Source: Gemmatimonadota bacterium
GTDB taxonomy: Bacteria > Latescibacterota > UBA2968 > UBA8231
Length of the DNA: 44,872 bases
Reading direction: 5' to 3'
NCBI GenBank assembly: GCA_002712305.1
Contig: PATE01000090.1
Location: 5,239-50,110, forward strand
Within the stretch, counting starts at the first letter, position 1; each line of letters begins with the position of its first letter. Of this stretch, positions 8,487 through 16,991 are shown piece after piece. The notes beneath the pieces were generated by a model. The model was not told where the DNA came from, did not search any database, and saw nothing but the letters and a program-made list of their open reading frames with translations. Position numbers and translations under genes: made by a program.

Positions 8487-9386
8487 ATGATTAAGGTCGG
8501 ACTTGTCGATTTCGACACATCTCACGTGGTACAGTTCACCAAGCGTTTCAATCACCTGGACATCGAAGAAGATCAATGGGTCGAGGGCGCGCAGGTTGTA
8601 GCCGGTTGTCCCGGACAATCGCGCCACTCACCTGAGAGAGTGCCCGAGTACACCGAGCAACTCAAGGCCTACGGCGTCGAGATCGTCGAGAAGCCTGAAA
8701 ACCTGATCGGCAAGATTGACGCCGTCTGCATCGAGTCGAACGACGGGACGGTACACCTTGAGCGCGCAACACCTTTCGTCGAAGCGGGCATTCCCTGTTA
8801 CATCGACAAACCTCTCGAGATCAGTCTCGAGAATGCCAAGCAAATCATGCGCCTGGCCCAGAAGCACTCGGTGCCCACCTTTTCGTCGTCGTCGCTGCGT
8901 TTCTGCCCCGAAGTTCAGGATGTGCTGAGTGATGAGAGCGTCGGCCAGATCCTCTCGGCCAACGCCTATTCGCCCGCCTCAGAACACGAGATCAATCCCG
9001 GGTTGTTCAATTACGGGATTCACGGCGTGGAGATCCTCTACACCCTCATGGGTCAGGGATGCACGAAACTCTCCTGCGCTTACACGGAGGGCGGTGAAGT
9101 GGTCACCGGCTTCTGGGGCGATGAACGACTTGGCGTCATGCGCGGCACGCGGGCTGGGGCGCATTCCTATGGCTTCACAGTATGGGGCGACAAAGGGGTG
9201 AAGCAGTCGGGGATCTCGACGCAGTTTATCTATCGCGAACTCTGCAAGGAAATCGTGAAGATGTTCGAGACGGGGGAAACGCCGATCGATCCACTCATCA
9301 CACTCGAGATCGTCGCTTTCATCGATGCAGCGATCAAGAGCCGGGAGCAGAATGGCGCCTGGGTGGATCTGGATCTGTCGCTCTAG
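8487..9386 (+). CDS. Gfo/Idh/MocA-family oxidoreductase
   Basis: This 299-aa protein has an N-terminal Rossmann domain opening with 'IKVGLVDFDTSHVVQF' in place of the classical GxGxxG. 'DAVCIESNDGTVHLE' and 'PCYIDKPLEIS' follow, the latter in the position of the usual EKP with its catalytic Lys. The C-terminal domain contains 'GLFNYGIHGVEILYTLMGQG', matching the His-bearing helix of the family. I chose ATG 8487 because GGAGGAAGAGGAAG lies immediately upstream, rather than the track start at 8448. It lies 60 bases after the PhyH gene and is probably co-transcribed. The 'DFDTSHV' variant is seen in a subgroup of these dehydrogenases; the substrate is unknown. Confidence 0.9.
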   Translation: MIKVGLVDFDTSHVVQFTKRFNHLDIEEDQWVEGAQVVAGCPGQSRHSPERVPEYTEQLKAYGVEIVEKPENLIGKIDAVCIESNDGTVHLERATPFVEAGIPCYIDKPLEISLENAKQIMRLAQKHSVPTFSSSSLRFCPEVQDVLSDESVGQILSANAYSPASEHEINPGLFNYGIHGVEILYTLMGQGCTKLSCAYTEGGEVVTGFWGDERLGVMRGTRAGAHSYGFTVWGDKGVKQSGISTQFIYRELCKEIVKMFETGETPIDPLITLEIVAFIDAAIKSREQNGAWVDLDLSL

Positions 9387-9451
9387 TTCGACATAGCAAT
9401 GTGACGCCTTTCGATTCCGCGTAGCGTCGCGAGTCTGTGTCCTGTCAGACA

Positions 9452-10786
9452 TCAGCCAAAATGACCGGACACTTTCCCGCCGCGCTCGATCATCCTGTCC
9501 AGGGCATTCATGTTGATCATCAGTTGTCGTGGATGATGGAAATTGCCGAGACGGCTCGTGTGTTCCCTATAGGTCACGAATCTGTCGGCGTAGAGAATCC
9601 ACAAGGGGTGACCGTACTGTCTGAGCGGGAATTTCTCGAGGACGTAGGTATACATCTTTGAGAACCAGTCTTTCGCCCACTGAGCGCCCGTGTGTTCAAT
9701 GACGCACATTGTGCCGATGAGAATTTCCTCCTGGAGCCAGAGCGCCTTGCCTGTGTTCCATACGCTCTTGTCCACATGCGTTATTCCGAGCATGAGACCG
9801 CCGTACACATCGTCCCACATGACCTCGATGTGACGTCTCAACAGATCTGCGGCACGGTTGAAGAGAGCCTTGTCCTTACGTCGTAGGGCCTCGAACAACA
9901 CCATCCAGAGGGTTTCGGGCGCGTGCCCGAAAACAAGCTGGCCGTGGTCGCTTTGGATCCGGGACATGTCGTGATTGATGTTCTCGTTGATCAAATCGTA
10001 GGCCGGGTTATAGTGGTAATCCATGACAGCCTCGACGGCGCGGTCATTGATCGCTTTCAATTCGGGATCGTCGCGTTTTTCAAGCATCTGCGTCGTTGAG
10101 CGCAGCAAGACGAACCAGTGGCCGAGCTTACGTGGGCTGACGACCTCGGGTGACGTCTCTGTCTTCGGAAGATTTCCGTAATTTGGGCGGTGGTCGTAGA
10201 TATCGAGGCACTTGAGGATGATTCTCTTCGCCATATCCCAGTACTGGTCCTCGCCCGATGCTTGCGAGAATTCCTGAAGACCATTCGCGACAAACATATC
10301 GCCATAGAATATCTGAGCCGGGCCGGTCAGCGGCTCGCCCTCGCGCGTGAACTGCGACGGCAAAAGTTCCGGGCCGAGCGGATTGTGTTTCATGATAAAA
10401 TCGACGGACATGCGCGCCACGTTGACGTAGTCGGGATCGTTTCTGACTGAGTTGTACAGATAGGACATAACCCAGATCCCGCGACCCTCGAACCAGGCAT
10501 TCTTGTTCGTGTTGATCTTGGTACCATCACGATCGAGGGAGGTTGTGAAGCCACCGAATTCTCGATCGACACAGAACCTGTCGTGAAAAGAGAGATAGTC
10601 GTCGAAGAGCCAGTAGCGGTGTTCCTCTCTCAGCTTGTCGAGGGTTTTACCCGCGAGCATACCGCCATCGGTGACCGATGGCGCCTCGGGAGTAGCGTTC
10701 ACAACGGGTGATGCTGATGCGCATGACCAGCCTGCCGCCGCGGCTGATGCGGCTGATGCGGCTCCGATGAACGTTCGTCGTTTCAT
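9452..10786 (-). CDS. N-acylglucosamine 2-epimerase-like protein with Tat-type signal
   Basis: This 444-aa protein begins MKRRTFIGAASAASAAAAGWS, a twin-arginine-like leader, so export is likely. The mature part is an (alpha/alpha)6 barrel of the AGE family: 'NAWFEGRGIWVMSYLYN' (usual W..GR..W), 'HDMSRIQSDHGQLVFGHAPETLWM' with the two His of the active site region, 'WDDVYGGLMLG' and 'WNTGKALWLQEEILIG'. Family members epimerise or isomerise free or N-acylated sugars. The track start at 10909 is not supported; ATG 10786 has GAGG about seven bases upstream. The signal region is encoded by a nine-base tandem repeat (GCGGCTGAT). An exported epimerase is unusual, because characterised members are cytoplasmic. 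Confidence 0.88.
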   Translation of the reverse strand: MKRRTFIGAASAASAAAAGWSCASASPVVNATPEAPSVTDGGMLAGKTLDKLREEHRYWLFDDYLSFHDRFCVDREFGGFTTSLDRDGTKINTNKNAWFEGRGIWVMSYLYNSVRNDPDYVNVARMSVDFIMKHNPLGPELLPSQFTREGEPLTGPAQIFYGDMFVANGLQEFSQASGEDQYWDMAKRIILKCLDIYDHRPNYGNLPKTETSPEVVSPRKLGHWFVLLRSTTQMLEKRDDPELKAINDRAVEAVMDYHYNPAYDLINENINHDMSRIQSDHGQLVFGHAPETLWMVLFEALRRKDKALFNRAADLLRRHIEVMWDDVYGGLMLGITHVDKSVWNTGKALWLQEEILIGTMCVIEHTGAQWAKDWFSKMYTYVLEKFPLRQYGHPLWILYADRFVTYREHTSRLGNFHHPRQLMINMNALDRMIERGGKVSGHFG

Positions 10787-11033
10787 TGCGACCTCGCATT
10801 GAGTTGTCTTGAAGCCTCGCCCAGTCATCGAGAAGCGCCGCCCGGTCAGCTGGTACAAGCTAACGCCGAAGCGGCGCGACGAGTTGAAGCAGCCGGAGGT
10901 CCCCTGCAACCCTCAGGGCGCAGCCATCGTGTTTCGCTGATGGGACGTTCCATCCGAGCTGTACGGATGCGCTGTTTCACTTTTTTCCGTACCGTGTTTG
11001 CTCGGCGTGATATCGTGCTCCCCACCTCATCGG

Positions 11034-13328
11034 ATGTCTCCCATGCGACTCGGCTCGCCTTCCTGCCTTCTGGCCCTTCTCCAGGTAGCGCTCCTGTCCG
11101 CCACCTCTCTGGCGCAGATTCCCGACCATCCCCTCGCCGGCTATGCAGATCACCACAGTATACAGCCAGGTCAGGTCATGCAATTCATGGTCAGCAGCGA
11201 GGCCCCACAATATGAAGCGCAACTGGTGCGCCTCATCCACGGGGACACGAATCCTCTCGGACCGGGATTCCGCGAGCAGGAGATTGACGCTTCGTTCAAC
11301 GGACCACACGAAGGTCGCCTGCAGCCTCTTGAAAACGGCTCCAGTGTCGTGGTGCCCGATCACCCGGCCCTCGATGTAACCGGCAGTTTCAGTCTGGTCG
11401 CCTGGATTTACCCCACGTCACCCGGTTCGGGAACCCAGGCCATCATCAGCAAGTGGTCGGCAGCGGATCGGAGTGGCTACGCTCTTCGTCTCGAAGAGGA
11501 CGGCAGCGTCGGGCTGCTCTTTGGCGACGGCACTGATGAGACGAACGTGCGAACCGGTGCCTCCATCCCCGTGTACCTGCGCTCGGAGAAAGCCTACCCC
11601 GTCGGCGATCCGCTGCACAGCTCGCTGTGGCTGCTGGCGGCGGCCACCTTCGACGCCACCACAGGCATCGCCTCCGTCTACCAACTGCCCCGCACCGTCT
11701 GGCCGGACCACCCGGCGGCCGGAACCGCGAGCATTGAGACCGGCGCTCACGCCGTGGCAGACAACAACCTGTCTCTGAGAATTGCGGCGACGCCGGGTCT
11801 GAGTGATGCGGCGACGAGCGAGCATTTCAATGGAAAGATCGAAGCCCCCCGCATCTACGATCGAGCCTTGACGGCAGATGAGATCGCCGGCCTGCTACAG
11901 GGTCAGATTCCCGCCGCTCCGGTTGCCGCCTGGGACTTCTCGCGGCGGATCCAGACCCGACAGATAGAGGACACCTCGGGCAACGAGTTGCACGGGCACA
12001 CCCGGCAGCTTCCCAAACGCGCCGTGACCGGGCACAATTGGGACGGCACCGAAATGGACTTCAAGCGGGCCCCGGAGCAGTACGGCGCCATTCACTTTCA
12101 CGACGACGATCTCGACGACGCGGGCTGGTCCCGGTCCTTCGAGTATGAGGTGCCGCACGACTTGAAAAGCGCTGTTTACGCCGCCCGGCTCCGTGCGGGG
12201 GACGACGAGGATTATATCCCCTTCTTCGTGCGCCCCCCCGCGGGGACAGCGACTTCCGAGGTGGCTTTTCTCGTGCCCACCTTCAGCTACCTCGCCTACG
12301 CCAACGGTTTCGGCATGGGCGGCGATCAATTGTTGAGTCTCTACGACAAACACTCCGATGGCAGCGGCGTCACCTACTCTTCTCGCCTGGTACCGATTCT
12401 CAACATGCGGCCCAAACTCAGCCTGGATTGGGAAGAGATGACCTTGCCCCATCAGTTCACCGCCGACCTGCACCTGGTCGACTGGCTGGAGCACATGGGC
12501 CACAGCTACGACGTCATCACCGACGAGGATCTCCATTGGGAAGGGACGGATCTGCTTTCCCCGTACCGTGTGGTCATCACCGGGTCCCACCCCGAATATT
12601 GGTCCGAGCAGATGCTGGACGCGCTCGCCGATTACCTCAATCAGGGGGGTCGATTAATGTATCTGGGGGGAAACGGCTTCTACTGGGTGACGAATATGGA
12701 TCCGGTGCAGAGACACACGGTTGAAATCCGTCGCTGGGGAGGCACCCAGACCTGGGGTGCCCAGCCCGGGGAGCACTACTTGAGTACCACGGGTGAGATG
12801 GGTGGTCTGTGGCGCGCACGGGGTCGGGCCCCACAGCGGCTCGTGGGCGTAGGCTTCACCGCCCAGGGCCCGGGCCAGGGCGTGCCCTTTACACGCCAGC
12901 CGGGCAGCTTCGACCCACGCGCCAGCTTTATCTTCGAGGGTGTCGGTGATGACGAGCTCATTGGCGATATACCCAGCCTGGTCATGAGGCACGGCGCCTC
13001 GAGCTTCGAGCTCGACCGCATGGATTTCCAGCTCGGCACGCCACCCCACGCCCTGCTGCTGGCGACGGCCTCCGGTCACCCGGAGCAGTATGTTCACGTG
13101 ATCGAGCAGGTCTACCAGTCCAACCTGGGTCCGGTGGATACGCTCGTGAAATCCGACATGGTCTATTTCGAATACCCGGCAGGCGGAGCCGTATTCGCGG
13201 TGGGGTCAATTGGTTGGGATGGTTGCCTGTCCTATAACGACTACGACAACAACGTCTCCCGCATCACTGATAATGTGCTGCGCCGATTCCGCTCGGATCA
13301 CAGTGACAGGCAACAGAAAGCCCCGTGA
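11034..13328 (+). CDS. N,N-dimethylformamidase large-subunit-like protein, secreted, with LamG-like domain
   Basis: About 764 aa with a signal peptide (LLALLQVALLSATSLAQ) after ATG 11034 or 11043; neither has a clear ribosome binding site. Residues about 90-280 form a laminin-G/concanavalin-like domain: 'SFSLVAWIYPTSPGSGTQAIISKW' and 'HFNGKIEAPRIYDRALTADEI' are typical. The C-terminal half matches the iron-dependent amidohydrolase fold of dimethylformamidase, with 'LVPTFSYLAYANG', 'ITGSHPEYWSEQM' and 'LMYLGGNGFYW', segments rich in the Tyr/Glu residues used for the iron site. The natural substrate of most relatives is unknown; a simple amide is possible but not shown. The stop codon lies inside a hairpin, and the gene converges on a porin. 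Confidence 0.85.
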   Translation: MSPMRLGSPSCLLALLQVALLSATSLAQIPDHPLAGYADHHSIQPGQVMQFMVSSEAPQYEAQLVRLIHGDTNPLGPGFREQEIDASFNGPHEGRLQPLENGSSVVVPDHPALDVTGSFSLVAWIYPTSPGSGTQAIISKWSAADRSGYALRLEEDGSVGLLFGDGTDETNVRTGASIPVYLRSEKAYPVGDPLHSSLWLLAAATFDATTGIASVYQLPRTVWPDHPAAGTASIETGAHAVADNNLSLRIAATPGLSDAATSEHFNGKIEAPRIYDRALTADEIAGLLQGQIPAAPVAAWDFSRRIQTRQIEDTSGNELHGHTRQLPKRAVTGHNWDGTEMDFKRAPEQYGAIHFHDDDLDDAGWSRSFEYEVPHDLKSAVYAARLRAGDDEDYIPFFVRPPAGTATSEVAFLVPTFSYLAYANGFGMGGDQLLSLYDKHSDGSGVTYSSRLVPILNMRPKLSLDWEEMTLPHQFTADLHLVDWLEHMGHSYDVITDEDLHWEGTDLLSPYRVVITGSHPEYWSEQMLDALADYLNQGGRLMYLGGNGFYWVTNMDPVQRHTVEIRRWGGTQTWGAQPGEHYLSTTGEMGGLWRARGRAPQRLVGVGFTAQGPGQGVPFTRQPGSFDPRASFIFEGVGDDELIGDIPSLVMRHGASSFELDRMDFQLGTPPHALLLATASGHPEQYVHVIEQVYQSNLGPVDTLVKSDMVYFEYPAGGAVFAVGSIGWDGCLSYNDYDNNVSRITDNVLRRFRSDHSDRQQKAP

Positions 13329-13350
13329 ACGGCGAACCGTTCACAGGGCT
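13319..13350. terminator. Hairpin at the end of the dimethylformamidase-like gene
   Basis: AGCCC-c-GTGAACGG, loop CGAA, CCGTTCAC-a-GGGCT gives a 13-pair stem with one mismatch. The stop codon of the upstream gene is inside the 5' arm. There is no U-run after it, so intrinsic termination is uncertain; mRNA 3'-end protection is an alternative. Confidence 0.55.
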
Positions 13351-13365
13351 GTAGTGCTGACGACA

Positions 13366-13385
13366 AATGGCGATAGACCGCCATT
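13366..13385. terminator. Second convergent-end hairpin before the porin stop
   Basis: AATGGCG, loop ATAGAC, CGCCATT gives a perfect seven-pair stem 11 bases before the porin stop codon at 13397. With the neighbouring hairpin it fills the gap between two convergent genes and could serve either strand. No U-run is seen on either side. Confidence 0.4.
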
Positions 13386-13396
13386 AGACGGCTATA

Positions 13397-14539
13397 TCAG
13401 AAGAGCAACTGCAACTGGGCGCGCACCGCGATCTGCGGATCGTCGCCGTTCAACTGGGCACTCGACAGACCTATGCCCGAGCTGAACTCGCCCCCATTGA
13501 GGCCCGGCACGCCGCTCGGATTCTGCGGCTCGAGGACATAGACGACGTCCGTCGTGAGCTTGGCGCTGTGCTTGTTCAGATAGTAGTTGAACCCCGCCGT
13601 CAAGGCGGTGACGGCATCGGCCGCGTCGTCATCGATCTGGTCGAGGCGAACGTAGGGCTGCAGCTGTGGGCTGAGACTGAACCCCGCCTGGGCAAGAATC
13701 CCGAGTTGGCTGCGATCGTCGGTGTCACCACTGGCCCCGATCACCGCACCCAGGAGTGACAGATTGCCGGTCTTCACGATGCCGTCTACAGTCCAGGCGA
13801 GCAGTTCGTCGGCGCCCTCGCCCTCCTGGCTCTCGATATGGACGGCCCCTGAGACGAAGGCAGCGAAGTCGTCGCCGTGGGCGACCAGGTCCTTCATCTG
13901 GCCCCACTCGCCGGCGAGGTTGCTCTGGGCGCGCAGAGTAACGGCGTATTCGGCGGGATCCGTGGTGGCACCCGAGGAGTTCGTGTTCGCCCCGTCACTG
14001 AAGGCGACCCTCAGCTTGAGTGCATCTGACGGAGACAGGCCGAGTTGGATCTGCTCGGCCCGATTGAGAGTAAAGAACTCGGTGGTCAGCCCACGGTCGA
14101 CCGCGAGCTGTCGCTTCGAGGACAGCAGCTCCTCGTAGAGGAAGGGCAGCTTGAAGCGGCCCGCCGTGACCGTCATTCCATTGCCGAACTCGTAGCCCAC
14201 GTAGGCATCTTCGAGGAAGGTGTTACCACTGCTGCGGCTATGGGCCATCACCAGATCGTACTCGAGAGCCGGAGAGGCCAGGTGGCCACTGAGGGCCAGC
14301 TTGGCTCGACGGATCTCGAAACCGTCCAGATTCGTCTCGTCGCGGGCGTCACTCGTGTTGAACACGAAGCGCTGCTGATACTGGCCGCCTATGTTCAGTT
14401 TGTGACCGCTTCCCGACAGGAAGTGCTTCTTGCCATCGTGTCCTGCCCGCGGCTCGTCGGCCGTCGCCGGCATTGTCATACCGACTGCCAGCAAGGCAGT
14501 GGCCAGGGCCGTCGACAGACCTCTAACTCGATTCTGCAT
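13397..14539 (-). CDS. Outer-membrane porin, OprP/OprO-like
   Basis: This 380-aa protein has an N-terminal signal peptide (ALATALLAVGMTMPATADE). It then shows alternating beta-strands such as 'KLNIGGQYQQRFVF', 'FEIRRAKLALSGHL', 'EYDLVMAHSRSSG' and 'LEDAYVGYEFGNGMTVTAGRFKLPF'. The 'GFEIRRAKL' and 'RFKLPF' segments are typical of the phosphate-selective porin O/P family. It ends in a beta-signal with terminal Phe (IAVRAQLQLLF), so insertion by the BAM complex is expected. The true transport preference (phosphate or other anions) cannot be read from sequence. A palindromic site lies about 130-140 bases upstream of the start. The start ATG 14539 has a purine-rich AAAGCGGAGCAGAGAGT just upstream. 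Confidence 0.88.
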   Translation of the reverse strand: MQNRVRGLSTALATALLAVGMTMPATADEPRAGHDGKKHFLSGSGHKLNIGGQYQQRFVFNTSDARDETNLDGFEIRRAKLALSGHLASPALEYDLVMAHSRSSGNTFLEDAYVGYEFGNGMTVTAGRFKLPFLYEELLSSKRQLAVDRGLTTEFFTLNRAEQIQLGLSPSDALKLRVAFSDGANTNSSGATTDPAEYAVTLRAQSNLAGEWGQMKDLVAHGDDFAAFVSGAVHIESQEGEGADELLAWTVDGIVKTGNLSLLGAVIGASGDTDDRSQLGILAQAGFSLSPQLQPYVRLDQIDDDAADAVTALTAGFNYYLNKHSAKLTTDVVYVLEPQNPSGVPGLNGGEFSSGIGLSSAQLNGDDPQIAVRAQLQLLF

Positions 14540-14636
14540 GTACTCTCTGCTCCGCTTTCTTTGGGGGACCGGGTCGATCGTTGTGCACCGAGTTGCGAAA
14601 CCATCTGCGCCACGTGAACGTCGTTACGTGACCAAG

Positions 14637-14683
14637 TCACAATCGGATGCGAATCTACATCACAATCGATTGCGATTCGCAAT
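14637..14683. promoter_or_regulatory. Operator-like direct and inverted repeats upstream of the porin
   Basis: Two 19-base direct repeats (TCACAATCGgaTGCGAaTC at 14637-14655 and TCACAATCGatTGCGAtTC at 14660-14678) differ at three positions with a 23-base period. The second overlaps a perfect 7-1-7 palindrome, ATTGCGA T TCGCAAT (14669-14683). The 7-1-7 geometry is that of Fur-family boxes. The rest of the 323-base gap between the porin start and the SDR remnant shows no gene. Confidence 0.45.
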
Positions 14684-14859
14684 ATAGCTACAGCAATGCG
14701 TTTCCACCCGGGCTGGTTTCGCCAAGGATCCACATCACCGCCTGAAGAGTGCGGTCTGAGACGTCGTCAGCTCATGAAGAAGCGCGCAGACGTGGCAGTC
14801 GCTGTGCTCGTCCAGCGGGGCGAGTGTGCCATGAGACAGGACAACACCCAGCGCCAGGA

Positions 14860-15187
14860 GTGGACGGGCGAATCGATGTTCTGATCAACAATGCAGGTTC
14901 CAATCGGATCAACAAACCACCGGAGAAGACCTCGCTGGCAGAGTGGAAATCGGTGATCGACACGAACATTACCGGGACCTTTCTGTGCTGCCGCCAGGCG
15001 GGCAAGGTCATGATCCCTCAGAAAAAAGGAAGAGGGATTGAGGGACAAGGTGCTGGATATGATCCCGATGGAAAAACTGGGTGGTCTTGAGGAGCTGTGC
15101 GGTTTCCTCCTCTATCTGGCCACCAACAAAACAGGCTCTATGAACGGCACGACCATCCCGATGGATGGAGAAAATTCCCTCTGGTAG
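14860..15187 (+). pseudogene. Short-chain dehydrogenase/reductase remnant with catalytic core deleted
   Basis: One frame reads GRIDVLINNAGSN followed by 'EWKSVIDTNITGTFLCCRQAGKVMI', the NNAG strand and central helix of SDR enzymes. After 'PQKKGRG' the homology jumps, in another frame starting about 15038, to 'RDKVLDMIPMEKLGG', 'ELCGFLLYLA' and 'NGTTIPMDGENSLW', the SDR C-terminus, ending at TAG 15185-15187. The N-terminal GxxxGxG nucleotide-binding strand and the Ser/Tyr-xxx-Lys catalytic segment are both missing. This is a decayed gene: about half the normal 250 residues, with an internal deletion that also shifts the frame. Confidence 0.75.
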
Positions 15188-15210
15188 GTCGAGCAGCGGT
15201 AGGACGCCTG

Positions 15211-15226
15211 ACTCACCCTTGTGAGT
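15211..15226. terminator. Hairpin between SDR remnant and ABC permease end
   Basis: ACTCAC, loop CCTT, GTGAGT, followed by TTTGG on the plus strand. It is a short stem with a minimal U-run, located between convergent features. The same stem sequence recurs at 38302-38318. Confidence 0.35.
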
Positions 15227-15246
15227 TTGGTCCGGTCCTATCCGCA

Positions 15247-16110
15247 TCAGCCTTTGACGGCGCCGACGGTCATTCCCTTCGTGATCTGCTCCTGTAGAAT
15301 CACGTAACAGAGCAATGTGGGCAGCATCACGATGACGAGGCCCGCAAAGAGGGCGCCGAAGTCGACTTCGTAAAACTGCACGAACTGCAGCACAGCGATG
15401 CCCAGGGGCATGGTGCGCAGGTGGGACGAAGACAGCAGCACCAAAGCGAGGATGTATTCGTTCCAGATCGAGATAAAGGTGAAAATGCCGACCGTCGTGA
15501 GTCCTGGTTTGGCCAGGGGCAGCATGATGCGCCAGTAGAGGGAGAAATGACCGCATCCATCCATGACACCGGCTTCCATGATCTCCGTGGGAATCGTGCG
15601 GAAGAAGGCCGTGAGCACGAAGACCGTGAAGGGGATGCCGAAGGCTGCATACACAACGATGAGCCCCAGATGGGAGTCGAGGAGGCCAAGACTCTTTACC
15701 AGGAAGAACAGGGGCACAATTCCGAGGAAAAGGGGGAACATCATCCCCGCCAGAAATCCGTAGTAGAGGATTCCCTGGGCACGGAAGCGATACTTCGCCA
15801 GCGAATAACTCGCCATGGAGCCGACGAAGAGCTGTACGAGAAGTGTCGAGATCGTGACGAAGAGCGAATTCCAGAAAAAGTCACCGATGCGGGCTTCACT
15901 CCAGGCCTCGACAAAGTTGTCGAGCTTCCACTCCACAGGCAGTGACCAGGCGCTGGCGAACAATTCGGACGTCGGCTTGAAGGCGGTATAGAGAAGCCAC
16001 ACCATGGGAAATACAACGATCACACCGTAGACGACGAAGATGATCTGCGTGATCGTCTTGCGACCATGCTCACCGAGTCGCTCAAGAATGCTCGTGCTGC
16101 TGAGACTCAT
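15247..16110 (-). CDS. Carbohydrate ABC transporter permease (MalG/UgpE type)
   Basis: This 287-aa inner-membrane permease has about six transmembrane segments (for example ITQIIFVVYGVIVVFPMVWLL and GILYYGFLAGMMFPLFLGIVPL). The ATPase-contacting EAA loop reads 'EAGVMDGCGHFSLYWRIMLPLAKPG', the standard EAAxxDGAxxxxxxxxIxLPxxxP pattern. Its start overlaps the stop of the preceding permease as ATGA, indicating translational coupling. Together with the other permease and the binding protein it forms a CUT1-type sugar importer. It is the last gene of the operon. Confidence 0.95.
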   Translation of the reverse strand: MSLSSTSILERLGEHGRKTITQIIFVVYGVIVVFPMVWLLYTAFKPTSELFASAWSLPVEWKLDNFVEAWSEARIGDFFWNSLFVTISTLLVQLFVGSMASYSLAKYRFRAQGILYYGFLAGMMFPLFLGIVPLFFLVKSLGLLDSHLGLIVVYAAFGIPFTVFVLTAFFRTIPTEIMEAGVMDGCGHFSLYWRIMLPLAKPGLTTVGIFTFISIWNEYILALVLLSSSHLRTMPLGIAVLQFVQFYEVDFGALFAGLVIVMLPTLLCYVILQEQITKGMTVGAVKG

Positions 16111-16991
16111 CAGTATTCGATCGCTTCCTTGCGTTGCAGATACAGCGACAGTAGGGCCAGGGAGAAGGTGATGATGAACAGACTCATGGCGATGGTCGTC
16201 GCGTAGCCGAACTTCCCGAGTTCAAAGGCATTCTCGTAGATGTAGGTTGCCAGGGTCTCCGTGGCTCGATCCGGTCCGCCATCGGTCATGATGCGTACCA
16301 GGTCGAAAGTGCCAAAACCATTCAGAAGCAGAAACACGACGGTGACCTTCATCATTTCCGACAGCAGCGGGAAGGTGACGTGGCGGAAGGACTGCATCTC
16401 ACCAGCGCCGTCGATCTTTGCCGCGTCGTAGTAGTCGTCGGGGATGCCCTCGATCGCTGAGATGTAGAGGACCATATAGAAACCCACGGCAGCCCAGACC
16501 TTTACGGCGACAACACACCATCGCGCCCAGTCCGGATCACCGAGCCAGGATGGCAGAGCCGTCAGGCCAAGGAGGCGCAGGAAGTTGGAGAGGATGCCGA
16601 ATTCCGGATTGAGAGCAAACCACCACAACACAGCGATGGCGACCTGTGAAATCAGATTCGGGAAGAAATACGTGATGCGAAAGACCCGGGCGCCGGCGAC
16701 GAGTTTGCGCGTGACAGCGACAGCGAAATAGAGCGCCATGACCGGCACGATGAGGCCCGTACAGACGGTAAAGAAGGCGGTGTTGTACAGCGCTTTCCAG
16801 AAGAACGGATCGCCAAACATGCGCTCAAAGTTGCCGAGCCCGACGAATTCCAGCTGCAGGGACACGCCACGCCATTTGGCAAAACTGACACCGAAAGCCA
16901 GTGCATACGGCACGACGAGAAAGGTCACGTAGAACAGGAGGGCAGGCAGCACAAAGAGCCAACCCGCACGGGCGCTGGTCTGCAGCTTCAT
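16110..16991 (-). CDS. Carbohydrate ABC transporter permease (MalF/UgpA type)
   Basis: This 293-aa permease begins KLQTSARAGWLFVLPALLFYVTFLVVPYAL, the usual first membrane segment of UgpA-like proteins. The coupling loop is 'DDYYDAAKIDGAGEMQSFRHVTFPLLSE', a good EAA motif match. 'GNFERMFGDPFFWKALYNT' is a periplasmic/first-loop signature of the CUT1 family. It overlaps both neighbours by four bases (ATGA). It should pair with the permease at 15247 to form the membrane channel; the substrate is set by the binding protein. Confidence 0.95.
   Translation of the reverse strand: MKLQTSARAGWLFVLPALLFYVTFLVVPYALAFGVSFAKWRGVSLQLEFVGLGNFERMFGDPFFWKALYNTAFFTVCTGLIVPVMALYFAVAVTRKLVAGARVFRITYFFPNLISQVAIAVLWWFALNPEFGILSNFLRLLGLTALPSWLGDPDWARWCVVAVKVWAAVGFYMVLYISAIEGIPDDYYDAAKIDGAGEMQSFRHVTFPLLSEMMKVTVVFLLLNGFGTFDLVRIMTDGGPDRATETLATYIYENAFELGKFGYATTIAMSLFIITFSLALLSLYLQRKEAIEY

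Noticed and set aside
15188-15246. tRNA-like stretch (GAGCAGCGGTAGG ... hairpin)
   Set aside because: It resembles a D-arm, but the hairpin has a six-pair stem with a four-base loop, and there is no TPsiC arm or acceptor stem.
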